Shown piece by piece: positions 1 through 12,747 of a DNA stretch of 24,046 bases. The translations under genes were made by a program, and so were the position numbers. The notes below the pieces were generated by a model. The model was given only the letters and a program-made list of their open reading frames with translations, did not search any database and had not been told where the DNA came from. The DNA comes from Ichthyophthirius multifiliis. Taxonomy: Eukaryota; Ciliophora; Oligohymenophorea; Hymenostomatida. The stretch spans positions 1 to 24,046 of the forward strand of contig NW_004086024.1 of NCBI RefSeq assembly GCF_000220395.1, in the 5' to 3' direction. Position 1 is the stretch's first letter. Each line of letters starts with the position of its first letter.

Positions 1-2
1 AT

Positions 3-50
<48 letters not shown>

Positions 51-3000
51 TTTTAATATACTTATTTAAATTTAATCTTCATCTTTAATAGTTCATTAAT
101 TATATATATATAGCTTACAAAAATAATTTATTCATTTTTTTATATCATTTTATTATTTTATCTTAAATTTTTATAAAATATCAAATAAATATAATATTTA
201 CATATATAATATTTTTTTTATAGAATAAATAAGGATATTTTATTTAATATATATAAATACATATATATAAATATTAAAAAATAAATTATAAAAATTATTA
301 AATTAAAAACAATATTAGAAATAAAAATATAATATTTATTAAATGAATTATTTAATTCAAATTTAAATTAATATATAATATTTTTAAACAAATATGAGTT
401 TAAAATATATTAGATATTCTTTTTTTTCTTTTCAAAAATAACTTATATAAAATACTCAATAATATAAAACTAATATTTAATATATATTTAATAAATAATT
501 TTTAATATATAAAAATATTAAAATTATATAAAAATATTAAACAAAAAATATATATAAATATATGTATAGTTTTATATATATATAAATTTATATATTTATA
601 TATTTATATATTTATATATTTTTATATCTATATTTCATATATTTTTTATATTATCATAAATATATACATTTTAATTCTTTATTTTCTTTTATATAATTTT
701 AAAATTAAATTTTTGTTAATGCATACAATTGTTTAAACATAGTAATAAATTTTTTCTAACTTATATCTTAATAACTATATTAAGATATTATTTATTTAAT
801 ATTATTAATTTAAAAAATTATATAATTTATCAGTTAATAATTTATTTTTTTTAGAATAAACATGACTTTTTATTATTATTTTTATATATTTTTACCGAAT
901 TTTGATTTTAAATATAATGGCAAAAGAAATAATAAGAAATATAAATAAATACAAATATATATTAAATATTATAATATTTATATTTATTAAAATATTATAT
1001 TATATTATTAATCTAATCTGAATTAGTATTTTTTTTCTATTTTTTATTATCTGATTTTTTGTTTCAATTTTTCGAATAATAATTCAACTATTATTATATT
1101 ATATTAGCAATCTTCTTTTTTCAATATATTTAAATTAATAATATTTTTTGTATAATTATAAAATCTTATTTTTATAACAATTTTATCATTATTTACATAG
1201 ATACAAATTTGTTTTATACATATATAAATTTGGAGAATATATCTTTTTCATTTTTTTGCCTTAGATTTTTATAAAAATGAAAATAAATCATTATTTTGCT
1301 AAAAATTGTTTAATAACATAATATTATCAGTTAATAGAAACTTTAAATATTTACTTATATAAAAAATTCATATCAATATATATATATATATATATATATT
1401 AATATAATTTGCATATAATAATTAAAATATCAATCAATAATATATAATTTTTAATTAAAAATAATTATATTTTATATTAATTATTTATTATATCAATTAT
1501 ATAAATTTTAGAAAAAACTTATCAGTTTATTTAAGAAAATATGAAATATAATTATAAACACTATATAATAATATATATATGATTTATATTTTTTAATTAA
1601 GTTATTTTATATTATTTTATTCTTTTATAAAATATATAAGATAATTTTTTTTATTTAAATATTAATTTTATTGTTTTTTAAATTTTAATTAGATATTTAT
1701 AGTTAATTTTTTTTTTTTAATTAATAAAAAACAAACAAATAAAATATTAATTTTTAAAAATTAAATAATACAATTTTATATACTTTAATTTATTATTAAT
1801 ATTTTTCTTTTTATTAAATAGAAAATTTTATTGTTAAATTAAGAAAAATAAATGATAATCCAATATATTAATATAAATAAAATAATTAGTATTAAACAAT
1901 TATATTTTAAGATAAAAAAAAATTAAATTATTTAAAATTATATTATTTTTGTTAATGAAATATTATTTAAATTTTATTTATTATATAGATAATAATTATG
2001 TAAAAGAAATAAAATATTAATACAAAATTAAAAAAAATTATTATATTTAATTTAAAAATACATTTAAAAATATTTATTAAATTAATTTTAAATTTCTTAT
2101 TTATTTTTATTATTTCTAATATATAATTATATATTTTTATTTTATTAAATTTTTTTAAATTTTCATATTTTATAATATAATTTATATAATTATTTTTTTA
2201 TACTTATTTTTATTTTTTATTTTAATGTGGATATAATTATAATAATAATAAAATTTATCAATACAAATAATAATTAAAAAAAAATTTAAAATAATATAAT
2301 TTTTTTTTTAAATAGAAAAATATAATTAATTATTCTATTTTATAATAAAAATACCCTATATAATTAATATATAAAAAAATATATAATTATTTTATATTTT
2401 AAATTAACTAATTTTTATTTTACTTTATTTTAAGTTATTATATATATAATGAAACTTATTTTAAAATTTATAAAAATAAAACAATATTCTATATTGTTAT
2501 AAATATAAAAATTATGATTAATTTGTTTAATAAATTTAATAAAGTTTAAAAAAATGTAAATATATAAAATTTAATACATTATAATTTAATTTATAATTAA
2601 ATATAAATTTATACAGTATTTCAAAGATATTATTTTAGAAAATATTATTTATTTAAAATAAATTATAAATTATAGATATTAATTAAAAATTTAATTTTGA
2701 CCTTATTTGTAGAAATTTATTTAATGTCGTAATTAAATATAAACAAAATGCCAATTAATATTATTTAAAATTTTATTTACATTTATCTATATCAAAATAA
2801 ATACGTAAGCTAATATTTATTTTAATTAATAAATATATATATATATCGATTATTTAAAAAAATAAATTTTATACAAGTATTTTCTCAATAATAAAAATGA
2901 TATAGTTTATTAGTTATATTATTTTATGTTTATATTTATTTGCATATTTTTAATATTTTTATTAATTAATTTAAATAAGATGATAATTATTTTTATAATA

Positions 3001-3265
3001 AGTTATCAATTTTTTAAAAAAAAAGAAAAATCAAGAAAATTTATATTTACATTTATTTTTTATTAAATTTACAAAGTTAATTATAATATAAATATATAAA
3101 ATATAAATAATTTTGCACATATGAAATTTTATAAATCAAATTATAAATTAATTATAAAAAAAAAAAATAATAACACTCAAATAAAAACAACCTTTTCTCA
3201 AAAAAAATTATGTAATTTTTAATATTTTTATTATTTTTATTTATTTAAACATAATAATAAAGACT
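1..3265. other. Long A/T spacer, no gene recognised
   Basis: This stretch is almost pure A and T. It opens with an (AT)n run at about 7-46 and has further TA-rich tracts near 560-625 and 1378-1400. Two patches have slightly more G/C (about 860-930 and 1010-1290). I checked them on both strands with TAA/TAG as Gln and found only short frames without protein-like composition. Nothing else can be supported. A very small or multi-exon gene could be missed at this composition. Confidence 0.7.
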
Positions 3266-4468
3266 ATGATCTGCAATCCTTAAATACTTAGTCAATAAAT
3301 AATTTTAGATGGCTGCCCATAATTTAATGTAATTTCTAAAAAAATAAAGCTTAATAATGAACTAGGATATTGTTATGTTGACTAAAAGAGATTAATTAAT
3401 TAATTCTAACAATAGACTGAAAACTAAATAAGATAATATTCTAATAGTTAGTCATCTGGATATACTTTAATATAAAAGAAATAAGAAAATTTATTCAATA
3501 ATTATTAATAACTGTAAATAATTCTACAAAATAACTAAATTGAAAATACATCTATGAATACTTTAAATTAAATGATATAATATATTGAAAATTATAATAG
3601 CAAAAAAATATTTAATATATTTTAATAATAATGTAATAATAATTTATTTTAATAAGAACCAAATGTTTAATAACAAAAAAGCAATCATTCTAATTACTTT
3701 TTAAATATATAATTTAAACACAAAGATGACTTATAAAAATAGAACTAAATCCTCTAAGATTTAAAAAAATACTTTTATCTTTATGTAAATGGAGATTATA
3801 AAGCTTTGAATTATAAGGAAATCTATCTCCAAGACTGGAAATAATTAATTGAATCTAGATATGTAAGCTACAAATTTAAATCAAAAAATTTTGATTTTGA
3901 TTAATTATTAGATTAAAACAAATCTGACGATAACAGTAGCTATATAAAGATAAATTCTAATAAGTAAATGATTTATAACAAATCTAAATATGTTATTTAA
4001 TTCTTACTTAAATTACTTGATAAAGAAAATTTAGATTAATTGGAAATCATAGAAGGGTATGAAAATATGATCCTAAGAATAAAAGATAGAATAAAATAAT
4101 CAAGCAAAAAATATGCACATAGCTAAAGTATATTCTATAATCATAGTCATTTTAATTGCTTGTTTTTGAAACTTAATGAAAAAAATATAAACTATTTAAA
4201 AAAAAATAGGAAATATAAAGAATTACATGAATATGTTTTCGGATCTTGTAAATTTGATAGTCCTTATAATATTCTAAGAATAAACTTAATAAAAGAAATA
4301 ATTACTTAAGTTATTTAGATATAAATTAAATTAATTAATTAAAGCATTGTTTCTAAATTAAATGTATAAAGTCTTTCGATTAAATAGTAATCAAAAGTGT
4401 TTTATTTTAGAAAAATAAGTGAATGTATTTAGAAATTATAAGAAGGATAATTTATTCATAAATTCTGA
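3266..4468 (+). CDS. Hypothetical single-exon protein, 400 aa (ciliate code)
   Basis: With TAA and TAG read as Gln, one uninterrupted frame runs 401 codons from ATG at 3266 to TGA at 4468. Base composition changes sharply at both ends: G and C appear inside the frame and nearly vanish outside. The N-terminal 150 residues are rich in Q and N and likely disordered. From about residue 165 onward the composition is more globular (W, Y, L, D and K mixed; for example FYLYVNGDYKAL and HEYVFGSCKFDSPYNILRI). No signal peptide, transmembrane segment or familiar motif is visible and I do not recognise the family. It stands alone, with about 3.2 kb of A/T spacer before it and 1 kb after. The first ATG was taken as the start. 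Coding status is fairly certain; function is unknown. Confidence 0.75.
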
Positions 4469-5516
4469 TAAAATTATTTGATAAAATTATTAGATAAAAT
4501 TGTTAAATTTAGACATAATTTTAAAATATATACATATATAAATATAATTTATATGATAATATAATTTTGTAAAATTTATATCTATATTTTTTAGTTTTAA
4601 TTGACTTTTATTTTTCAATTGGCATTTATAAGATATTTTAAAATGAAATATGTATTTATTATATAATACATAACAAATGTTAAATAATAATTAAAAAAAA
4701 AGCATTTAAAAATAAAATTATTTAAAAAACATTAATTTTTTTTTTTGGAATATTAAAAAATAAATACTATTAATTATAAGTAAAAAAGAATAATTTCGTT
4801 TTTCTTTAATTTTTTGATTTATATTTTTCATATATTAATAATATAATTAAAAAGATAATAAAACAAATAAAATTTATATTTTATATAATTTATTTTGTCT
4901 ACAAAAGAAACAAAAATAATAATTTAAAGTACATATTAATATCTTAAATTCAATTTATCTTGAATTTTTTTATTTGTATGATTTTTTTATTTATTTTTAT
5001 AAAATTCAGATTAAGTTAAGGATACAAATTAAAATAAATTATTAAAATAGATATCAATTAATAACATAATTTAATTATAAAAAATAAATAAAAATAATAA
5101 AGTATTAAAAAAATTTTTAATATTTTATTTAATTTTAATAAACTATATAATTTTTTTTTTATATATATAAAATATAAATTAATATTAATAATAAGCATAT
5201 AAAATTTTTATATTTTAAACTTTTTATTTAAATCTATATTATTTTAATTAAAAAACTTTGAAAATTCTTATTAAATTCAAATAATTGTGATCAAATAAAA
5301 GCAAATGTTTTGTTAAATAAAATATTTATACTATTTTTTAATTATTTATATATAATTAAATATATTAATTTTTTTTATCCTCAAAATAAAAAATACATAA
5401 TAAAAAGAAGATAAATCTAAAAAATCAAAATTTTTAAATAAGTATATAAAAAATAATTTTTATTATTAATTTTTTTTTATTTCAAAAAAAATAAAAAATA
5501 TTAAAAAAATTATTTA
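4469..5516. other. A/T spacer, no gene recognised
   Basis: Between two genes that converge here (the 3266-4468 gene on plus and the SET gene on minus). The sequence is homopolymer-rich A/T with no frame of protein-like composition. It must contain both 3' untranslated regions, but no clear poly(A) signal can be singled out, because AATAAA-like strings are everywhere. Confidence 0.6.
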
Positions 5517-7952
5517 TCATATATCTGACTCTTAATTATTAACAATATTATCTTTTTTAGAGACTAGAGGGATAACAATTCCATTTACATAACTCGAATA
5601 TTAAGTACAATCCGAATTTTGTAAAATATATTTTTTTATGTCCTAATATTAAATATATATAAATATATATTTATTAATTAATATGTATGATAGTTTATAT
5701 TTTTAAAAAAAATAATATATATATGTTATATTTAAAATAATTTTAACTTTTTTTGTCATCTATAATAATTAAATTATTATATTTCCCATTTTTATATAAT
5801 ATCTCAATATCTATTTTTTTTTAATAAATTTTATTATATTATTAAATAAATACTTCTTTTTCTCCCATTCTTAAAATCAAGCAATTCTATTAATTTATAG
5901 TTAATTTATTTGTTTCAAATATTTATTTATCCTCCTTTTTTTTACTATAAAAAATCATTACATATATATTAAAAATACTTCTATAGTAGTAGGATATTTA
6001 CTAAGTAAGTCATTTGAAATACTTAACAATTCTTCCCAAACTAAAGTTTCATTTTCTATCGAATAAGGAGGTGTCCTTTAAGGATCAAAAGGTTAATATT
6101 CTGCAATTTCTTAAAATTTTTAGAGAATCTACAAATCTTTAGTCTACTTAAATCTTAAAAAGCCAAATAACTCAAGCACATCTTTTTCTTCATAATTCAT
6201 ATGTAATTTAAAAACCTATTATTCAAGAATCCTATCTATTAATTATAATTTGCAAGGCAAAGTTTCATCATAAACATCAAATGAAGTTTTTATCTTTTTA
6301 TAGATTTTTTTTTTTTTAAACAAAAAAAAAAATGTACTAAAATTTCATTAGCCTCATTATTTTTAACAACAAAACCATAATTTAATAAAAATCTCGAATT
6401 ACATTTCCTTCCACAACTATAATATATTTAATCTCCTAATCTTATATCTTCTGAAGCTTTTAAAACAAAGCAATTAGTTTATTCACAAAATCCCCAAGTT
6501 GTATAAGCTGGTCTTTTATGATTTAACATATCTATATATATATATATAAACATACTACAAATAAAAAACTAAATATACCTGCAAGTGGTACAAAAGCATC
6601 TGTTCTTTAAGAGTCTATAAAAAGTCCATAAATTCTAGACGCAGCCATCATTCTAGCCCACGAAAATTCATCTAAAGTGCAAAATTTTTTAAATTCAGGA
6701 AATCTTTAACATATTGTAAAATAATCTTGGCTTACACATTCTCTTCTTTCAATAACTTAGTTTAGGAATTAACTTCCTTCTAACCATTATAATTCTTCTT
6801 TTGTATATAAAATTGGGTATGTCGTATATTCACAAGGTAATACATCTATATAAGGTTTCCAAAAAGACTTATTGTTTTTTTTTCATGGATTAAATATATT
6901 GATAAATATGTATGTTTAGGACTTAGTAATTTTAAATTTTCGAATTCGATTTTACGACAAAAAGGCAATTGTTTCGATAATTCTAATGTTATCATATTTG
7001 ATTTTTATATACTTATTATTGTCTCTCCTTTCTAATTTTATATATAATAATTTTGTAAAATTATACTTTTTTTTTTTTTTTTTATATAAAATAACTAATA
7101 TCTTTCTTTTTGCATGTATTCCTCTATAGTTATTATAGAAAACCATTTTTATTTTATCAAATTTGCATTTTCCTTTATCTAACCATTTTAATAATTAAAC
7201 ATTTTATTCATATTCGGGATCTCCTTGACTAACAATTTTATTAAACTTTATTTTTTATAAATATAATTAATAATATATATTTAAACTTTTTATTCAGGAT
7301 TTAATTTATCGTTATTTAAATCTTCAGGTTTATCTTGTTTTTATTCTTCTTTTTATATTTAATTGTAATTTTCCACATTTTTTTTTTTTTGAGAATAAAG
7401 AGCATTTTCACTTTATGAATGTTATTTTATTTCTGGATTCTCGACATAAGATCTTTTTAATTATTTTGATACTTTATATAACTAAATTGTTTAATTATTC
7501 GGTTCGTCAATCGAAATTAATAAATCTTACATTTCGATTATTTATAATTTTATAAAATTTAAGCTTTCGAATATTTTCTTTCCATTTTTATTGCTTTATT
7601 TGGCTATATCTTCACATAAGTTTTAAAAAAATTTGGACATTAAAATTAATTTATCATTTATAATGTTATTTTAATTCTATTATTTTTTATTTTTTTAATA
7701 ATATAATTTTTCATTTATTTTATAATATACTTTAAATTCTTCTAAAAATTATTATTTATAATATAATATCTGGTATAGCTCTTTGTTTGTATTAAGATTT
7801 TTTTAATTTTATTCACTTATTTCTAAATTTATTTAATCCTAAATTTTTATTTTATCATTTTAAATTTTTAATTCTAATTAATTATTTAATATTATATTAT
7901 TCAACTCATTTATTTATTAATTTTTTTAATCTATTTATTATTAAAAATCCAT
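5517..7952 (-). CDS. SET-domain protein methyltransferase (SETD3/Rubisco-LSMT type) with N-terminal coiled coil
   Basis: Predicted protein about 661 aa in seven exons; introns at 7246-7286, 7032-7095, 6532-6578, 6294-6337, 5935-5978 and 5643-5853. Residues 1-200 are Q/N/E/K-rich, probably coiled coil. The split SET domain spans about 238-480: YRGIHAKRKILKGETI (N-SET), KSFWKPYIDVLP and the helical iSET insert, then DMLNHKRPAYTTWGF, and GRKCNSRFLLNYGFV with the Tyr-Gly-Phe that carries the catalytic tyrosine in this family. A Rubisco-LSMT substrate-binding region follows (KYPTTIEEDK, LILRMGEKE). Such enzymes methylate lysine or histidine on non-histone proteins; the substrate here is unknown. 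ATG 7952 was preferred over the in-frame ATG 7640 because the frame stays open and is preceded by an A-run. The frame breaks once at an A9 run (6875-6883). The last exon is less certain: without the 211-nt intron the protein would run on in another frame. Confidence 0.85.
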
Positions 7953-8543
7953 TTTTTTTTATTTATTTTTTTCTTATTTAATAATAATTATAAAAAAACA
8001 CTTCTTAATTTTATATTAATTAATATTTTTTTTTATTTTTAGATAAATTAATTTTTTTTAAATCAATTAATTATTGCCACATATGTTAAAAAATCATATT
8101 AATATAATTATCATAATTAATGAAATAATTTAATATAAAGTATTAAGTAAAAAATTTAATTTGTAAAATAAAAAAAATTATTCTTAATTTTATTTATATT
8201 ATTAATAATTGATTTTAATAAATATATATGATTAAAAATTATATAATTATTTATTTATAAAAAAACAATTACTAATAAAAATTAAAAATAAAACAAAATT
8301 AAATAAAACGAATTAATTAATAAAAAATAAAATTAATATTATGTGTATAAATTATATATAAAAGATATATATGGCTTTTAAATATATATTTATTTATTTA
8401 TATATATATATATATAATTTTTTATATATTTAAATATATATATATATTATTTTTATAATTTTAATATCTATATATAAAAATATTTGAATTTTTCTTATAA
8501 AGTGTTAATATTATATATATAAATATTTTTTCCTTTAAAAATT
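7953..8543. other. A/T spacer between SET and EF-hand genes
   Basis: Upstream of the SET gene start and downstream of the EF-hand gene stop (both on minus). It contains the SET promoter region, TA-rich tracts at about 8395-8450 and long T or A runs. No additional coding frame or distinctive motif is seen. Confidence 0.6.
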
Positions 8544-10263
8544 TCAAGGGAAGGCCTTTTGAATATAATTTTAAAATTTGTCTTCATTTTAGCTAAAAGC
8601 AAACACATCTACGAAGAAATCAACAAATTAATCTTATGAAACCTTAAAAAGTATAAAATAAATTATATGTAGAAAAAAAAAAAAATACTTATGGTTATGA
8701 AACATAACTTTACCATTAATCTTAGAATTCTTTTGACAATTCTTAGGCACATTTTTTAGTATGATATATTTCCTAAACAGCCAAAGAATTATAATTTCTG
8801 ACAATACTAGCAACTGAAACCGGTCCTTAACTTTATAAATTAGAATATTTCTAAGCAATAGAGTCTACAACTTATTAAGAAACATTACCTCTAACCAAAT
8901 TAATAAAATTTTAATAATAAATTTTTCCATCATTATTCTTATCAAAATATTTAAAAAGATTATTAAATTCAGTTTTCGTCAATTAGAATTCTACTTCTTT
9001 TAAAACCCATTAAAATTCGCTTAGTTCCAAATATCCATTTAAGAAATTATCAGCTTTTGTACAAGCTCTTCCTAAAGCCCTAAATGCATATAAATTTCTC
9101 TTTTAAAACTCATTTCTTATTTTTTCTAAGACAATAGTAGGTGGTTATCTTTCTAAATCAAATATAGGTTTTACATTAGCATTATTTTAACTTCCTAAAG
9201 TAGCAAAAATAGAACTAAATTCATCATAACATCTATATTTATTTATTTTTTTTAAATTATATTTTAACGAAAAAATATTTTTTTTATTTTTTTTACATTT
9301 TTCCGGAATGAGTTGTATCATATTTATTAAATAATGCATGGATTTCTTTATCTGTAAATACACATCCGAATTTCTCTAATGTTTATTTAAATTAATGAAT
9401 ATCTATAACTCCTCTAGATTATAAGTCGAAATATTTAAAAGCACTTTATAGTGTTTTTCCTTCATCGTTTTTCGTTGAAGTTTTTTGTCTTATTTTTTCA
9501 TATAAAATTAATTCTAAATCATTTAATCTTTCAGTAGAAACATAATCAATAGAAGATGTTATTCCCCATGTATTTAATACTATATCAACAAAATATTCTT
9601 CTTTTTCTTATGGAAGTGTAGCATTTACATCAGCATAATATTCAAGGAAATCATTTTCAATTATATTTTATCCTATATATAATATTATTATTTTTTTTTA
9701 AAAAAAAAAAACATTAAAGAAAGAAAAAAAAAAAAAAAAAAAAAAAGTTTTATTTTTTTATTTAAAACCAAAAAAATAAAAATATTTTTACCATCTAAGC
9801 TTTTTTTAGAAATAGCATTTATAAATTCATCTCTAACCTATTCAGCGCTTTTTTAACGAGTAACAACCCTAGGATGAGCTTCTGCTCTATATAATTAAAT
9901 TAATTCATTAATATTTAATTTTCCATTATTTCTTCTATCCAAGAACTAAAAAGCGTGTTTTACTACTGCAAGTCTTTTCTCAGAAATAGAAGTTCGGATT
10001 AATTATATAAATTCAGCGTAAGATATTTACTCGTCTTTATTAGTATCATATTAATCGTAAACAGCACGGAGTTCCTAGGAACTTAAAAATACACCGATTC
10101 TACTCAAAAAGTTCTAGAATTCGTATTTGTCAAGTTTTCCGGAATTGTCCTTGTCGAACTCGCTCATTAGCTTGTATACGGACTCTAAATCATCTAATTT
10201 ACGCGAATGTAATTAAAATCTTACTTTGTTTTGAATATTATTTAATCTGTTAATCCAATCCAT
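8544..10263 (-). CDS. Tandem calcyphosin-like EF-hand calcium-binding protein, 496 aa
   Basis: Four exons with introns at 9673-9791, 9233-9296 and 8643-8688; the spliced frame is exactly 497 codons and ends in AFP-stop. Residue positions: EF-hand 1 at 37-48 (FDKDNSGKLDKYEF), EF-hand 2 at 73-84 (YDTNKDEQISYAEF), a degenerate third at 109-120, then the calcyphosin signature (DFLEYYADVNATLPQEKEEY) that follows the EF-hands in that family. The second half repeats the plan: FDLQSRGVIDIHQF (degenerate), YDTTHSGKICYDEF, a degenerate NGYLELSEF, FDKNNDGKIYYQNF, and a C-terminal VDFFVDVFAFSQNEDKF resembling the same signature. So it is two calcyphosin modules in one chain. Calcyphosin-type proteins are cytosolic or ciliary calcium sensors; several ciliary doublet-microtubule proteins of this type exist in ciliates, so an axonemal role (CFAP115-like) is possible but inferred. 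Start ATG 10263 gives a normal calcyphosin N-terminus. Confidence 0.88.
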
Positions 10264-11043
10264 TTTTTTATTTTATTTTTAGTTTTTTTATTTTAAATGT
10301 AAATTTTATATATAATATGTAATGACTGTTTTGTTTTTTAATTTTACAAAAATTAATTATATAAATAAATAAATAAATAAATAAAAAACAAATATATTAA
10401 TATATATTTTTATATATAGATATTTTGTTAAATAATATAATAAAAAAAAATATATACTTTAATTTTTTCTTTAATTTATTTAAAAAAATAAATTATTATA
10501 TTTATACTTTATTTTGTTTATATAAAATATTAACATCTTTTTTTTTTTTTTTAATATAAATTTAATGAATAATTTTATTTAATATATAAATTTTCTTAAT
10601 TATAATTTTATATTAAAATAAAAATAGAAAATAATATATTTTATATTAAAATTATTTATGATTTTTATAATAAAAAAAAATATTTTGAATATAAATAAAA
10701 TATTATTTTTTTTGCTTTTTTAACATATATAAAATATTTAAAAATATTTTTTATTTAAATATATAGTATTGACTCAAATAATTAATAAATGTTATTAAAA
10801 AATTAAATTATTAAATTTATTACATAATAGTTAAAAAATAATGTCATATTTAGTAAATTAAAATACAAAAATAATATATATAAATCTTTATAATTTTATT
10901 TTTTTATATATATTATTATATTTTTATATCATATAGATAAATTAAATTATGAATCATATGCATATTTACTTTTATTTAGAAAAAAAATTATAATTTAATT
11001 TTTTTTGTATAAAAAAAAAATATATATAAATATTATTTTCTTA
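10264..11043. other. Divergent A/T promoter spacer
   Basis: Lies between the divergent starts of the EF-hand gene (minus) and the 11044 gene (plus), so both promoters should be here. Only poly-A, poly-T and TA tracts are visible, plus a small AAAT repeat near 10364-10384. No further gene is seen. Confidence 0.6.
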
Positions 11044-11656
11044 ATGGATAAAATAGGAACTAATTAATGGTTAAATATGCCATCAAGGCTATTAAAACTT
11101 TCTTAGCTATTAAGAGAATGTATTTAATAAGATTCATATTTTAGCGATGATGATTAAACCTAATTTAAGTCACTTTTTTATGAAATAAATGTAAAAAAAT
11201 AATATATTAGTTTATTTTTATATAATTCATAATGAAATAAAGAGACTAAAAAAAGAATTTTAAGATTCTAAATTATTAGATAAATTTATAGAAAACAAAG
11301 AAAATAGGACTAAATTAATAGATTTTTTATAATCTATATATTAAAATGTAATATAATAAATATTCTAAATAAAAAAAAACATTTTTAATAATTATTTTTT
11401 AATTATGAAAGTATATTTTTTTTTTAATAAAAACAAATATATGAAAATAAAATATAGATATAATATCTAAAATAATAAATTATTAAATACGATAATAAAA
11501 TACAAATTAATTCAAACTAAAATTCTTCATAATTATTTGTTTAGGATAAGCCTTTATAAAATTAACATGTTGCTAAAAAGAATATACTGTAAACTTATTT
11601 TTTAAAAAATTACTTTATTATATTAAAAAAATATTTATATATATAAATATATATAA

Positions 11657-11698
<42 letters not shown>

Positions 11699-12747
11699 TA
11701 TTTATATTAAAAACAGACTTTCAATAAGATTTTTTTAAACAAGATTAAAATGCTAAAAATAAGTTTATAGGGAACTTTATTCTTAAAAATAAGAAATTAA
11801 TTAATTTGCACAATCTTTAATATATCATTAATAATCAGAATAAAAATATTCATTTAATTAAATTTCTGAAATGATTAAATAAGATTTACAAGAAATAAAA
11901 AAATAAATATTGTTAATAAAATTAAAAAAAAAAAAATTTTTTTTTTAAATAAAAAAATAGAAAAATTACTTTAAATCCTTTAGATGATTTAAAAAAAAGA
12001 GAACTATATAATATTAAAAGTATGTACAATAAGCTTAAAGGAAACTAAATAGTATAATGGGTGATAAAATTTGTAATTATATAAATAAAATTACATATAA
12101 AAATAAAATTAAAATTTGTTTAGTTTAATATTTTATTTTTTTATAGTTATATATACAAATCATATTAAATTATTTTTCATATTATTATATATTTTTTATA
12201 TTAGTTTAAAATGATGAAAGAAATTAGAATAGCTTTAATTTAATTTTGTAAAACTTTAGATTAATTTTAAAATACAATAAGAGATAAAAACTAGTAAATT
12301 TTTATATTTTATTAATAAAAAAATAAAATATATTTATTGAGAAATACATAATAGCTTATATATTAATTAAGTTAAAAATGCAATAACTCTAGATAATAAA
12401 GTGACCCAACTTATGCAAACAGAAATTAAAATTATAGTTCTTTTTTAAATTATTATACATTAATAAATAGTGAAATAAATGAAAGTAATAATGATTCTAA
12501 GGAGTACTCGATTGATTAAACAGATTATGATTAAGAATAATATTAATCTTCTTAAATATCATCTATTTAAAATGAATATGTAATATTTAAAAATAGTCAG
12601 TATTATTAAGAAAAACTGAAAAATTAAGATTAGATATAAATAAAAATAAATAATAAAATAATAAAATAATAAATTAATAAGAAAAGAAAAGTATTCCAAA
12701 TAATTGTATAAATATAAATTGTGTAGTTTTTTGAATATTTTAAATGA
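11044..12747 (+). CDS. Hypothetical helical protein, 403 aa, six exons
   Basis: Inferred introns 11191-11242, 11348-11457, 11589-11716, 11912-11960 and 12052-12204 all start GT and end AG, and give exactly 404 codons. The fourth contains a T-run and the third a long TA repeat. The N-terminus is MDKIGTNQWLNMPSRLLKLS; the middle is mostly amphipathic helix or coiled coil (for example NPLDDLKKRELYNIKSMYNK and FNQISEMIKQDLQEIKKQI). The last about 110 residues are low-complexity, rich in S, N, Q, Y and D, and end in a basic segment. No transmembrane segment, signal peptide or catalytic motif is visible and I cannot name the family. The intron at 12052-12204 is a multiple of three and stop-free, so it could be partly exonic; the others are required for frame. 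Confidence 0.65.

Noticed and set aside
6952-7146. 64-aa standard-code frame on minus
   Set aside because: It is the second exon of the SET gene plus its following intron read without splicing and with TAA as stop.
8634-8858. 74-aa standard-code frame on minus
   Set aside because: It is an off-frame shadow over the third exon and last intron of the EF-hand gene; the hydrophobic end comes from the intron T/A tract.
12211-12354. Intron at 12293-12354 in the 11044 gene
   Set aside because: The segment starts GT and ends AG, but removing it puts the acidic, D/N/S-rich tail out of frame; the exon is open and continuous without it.
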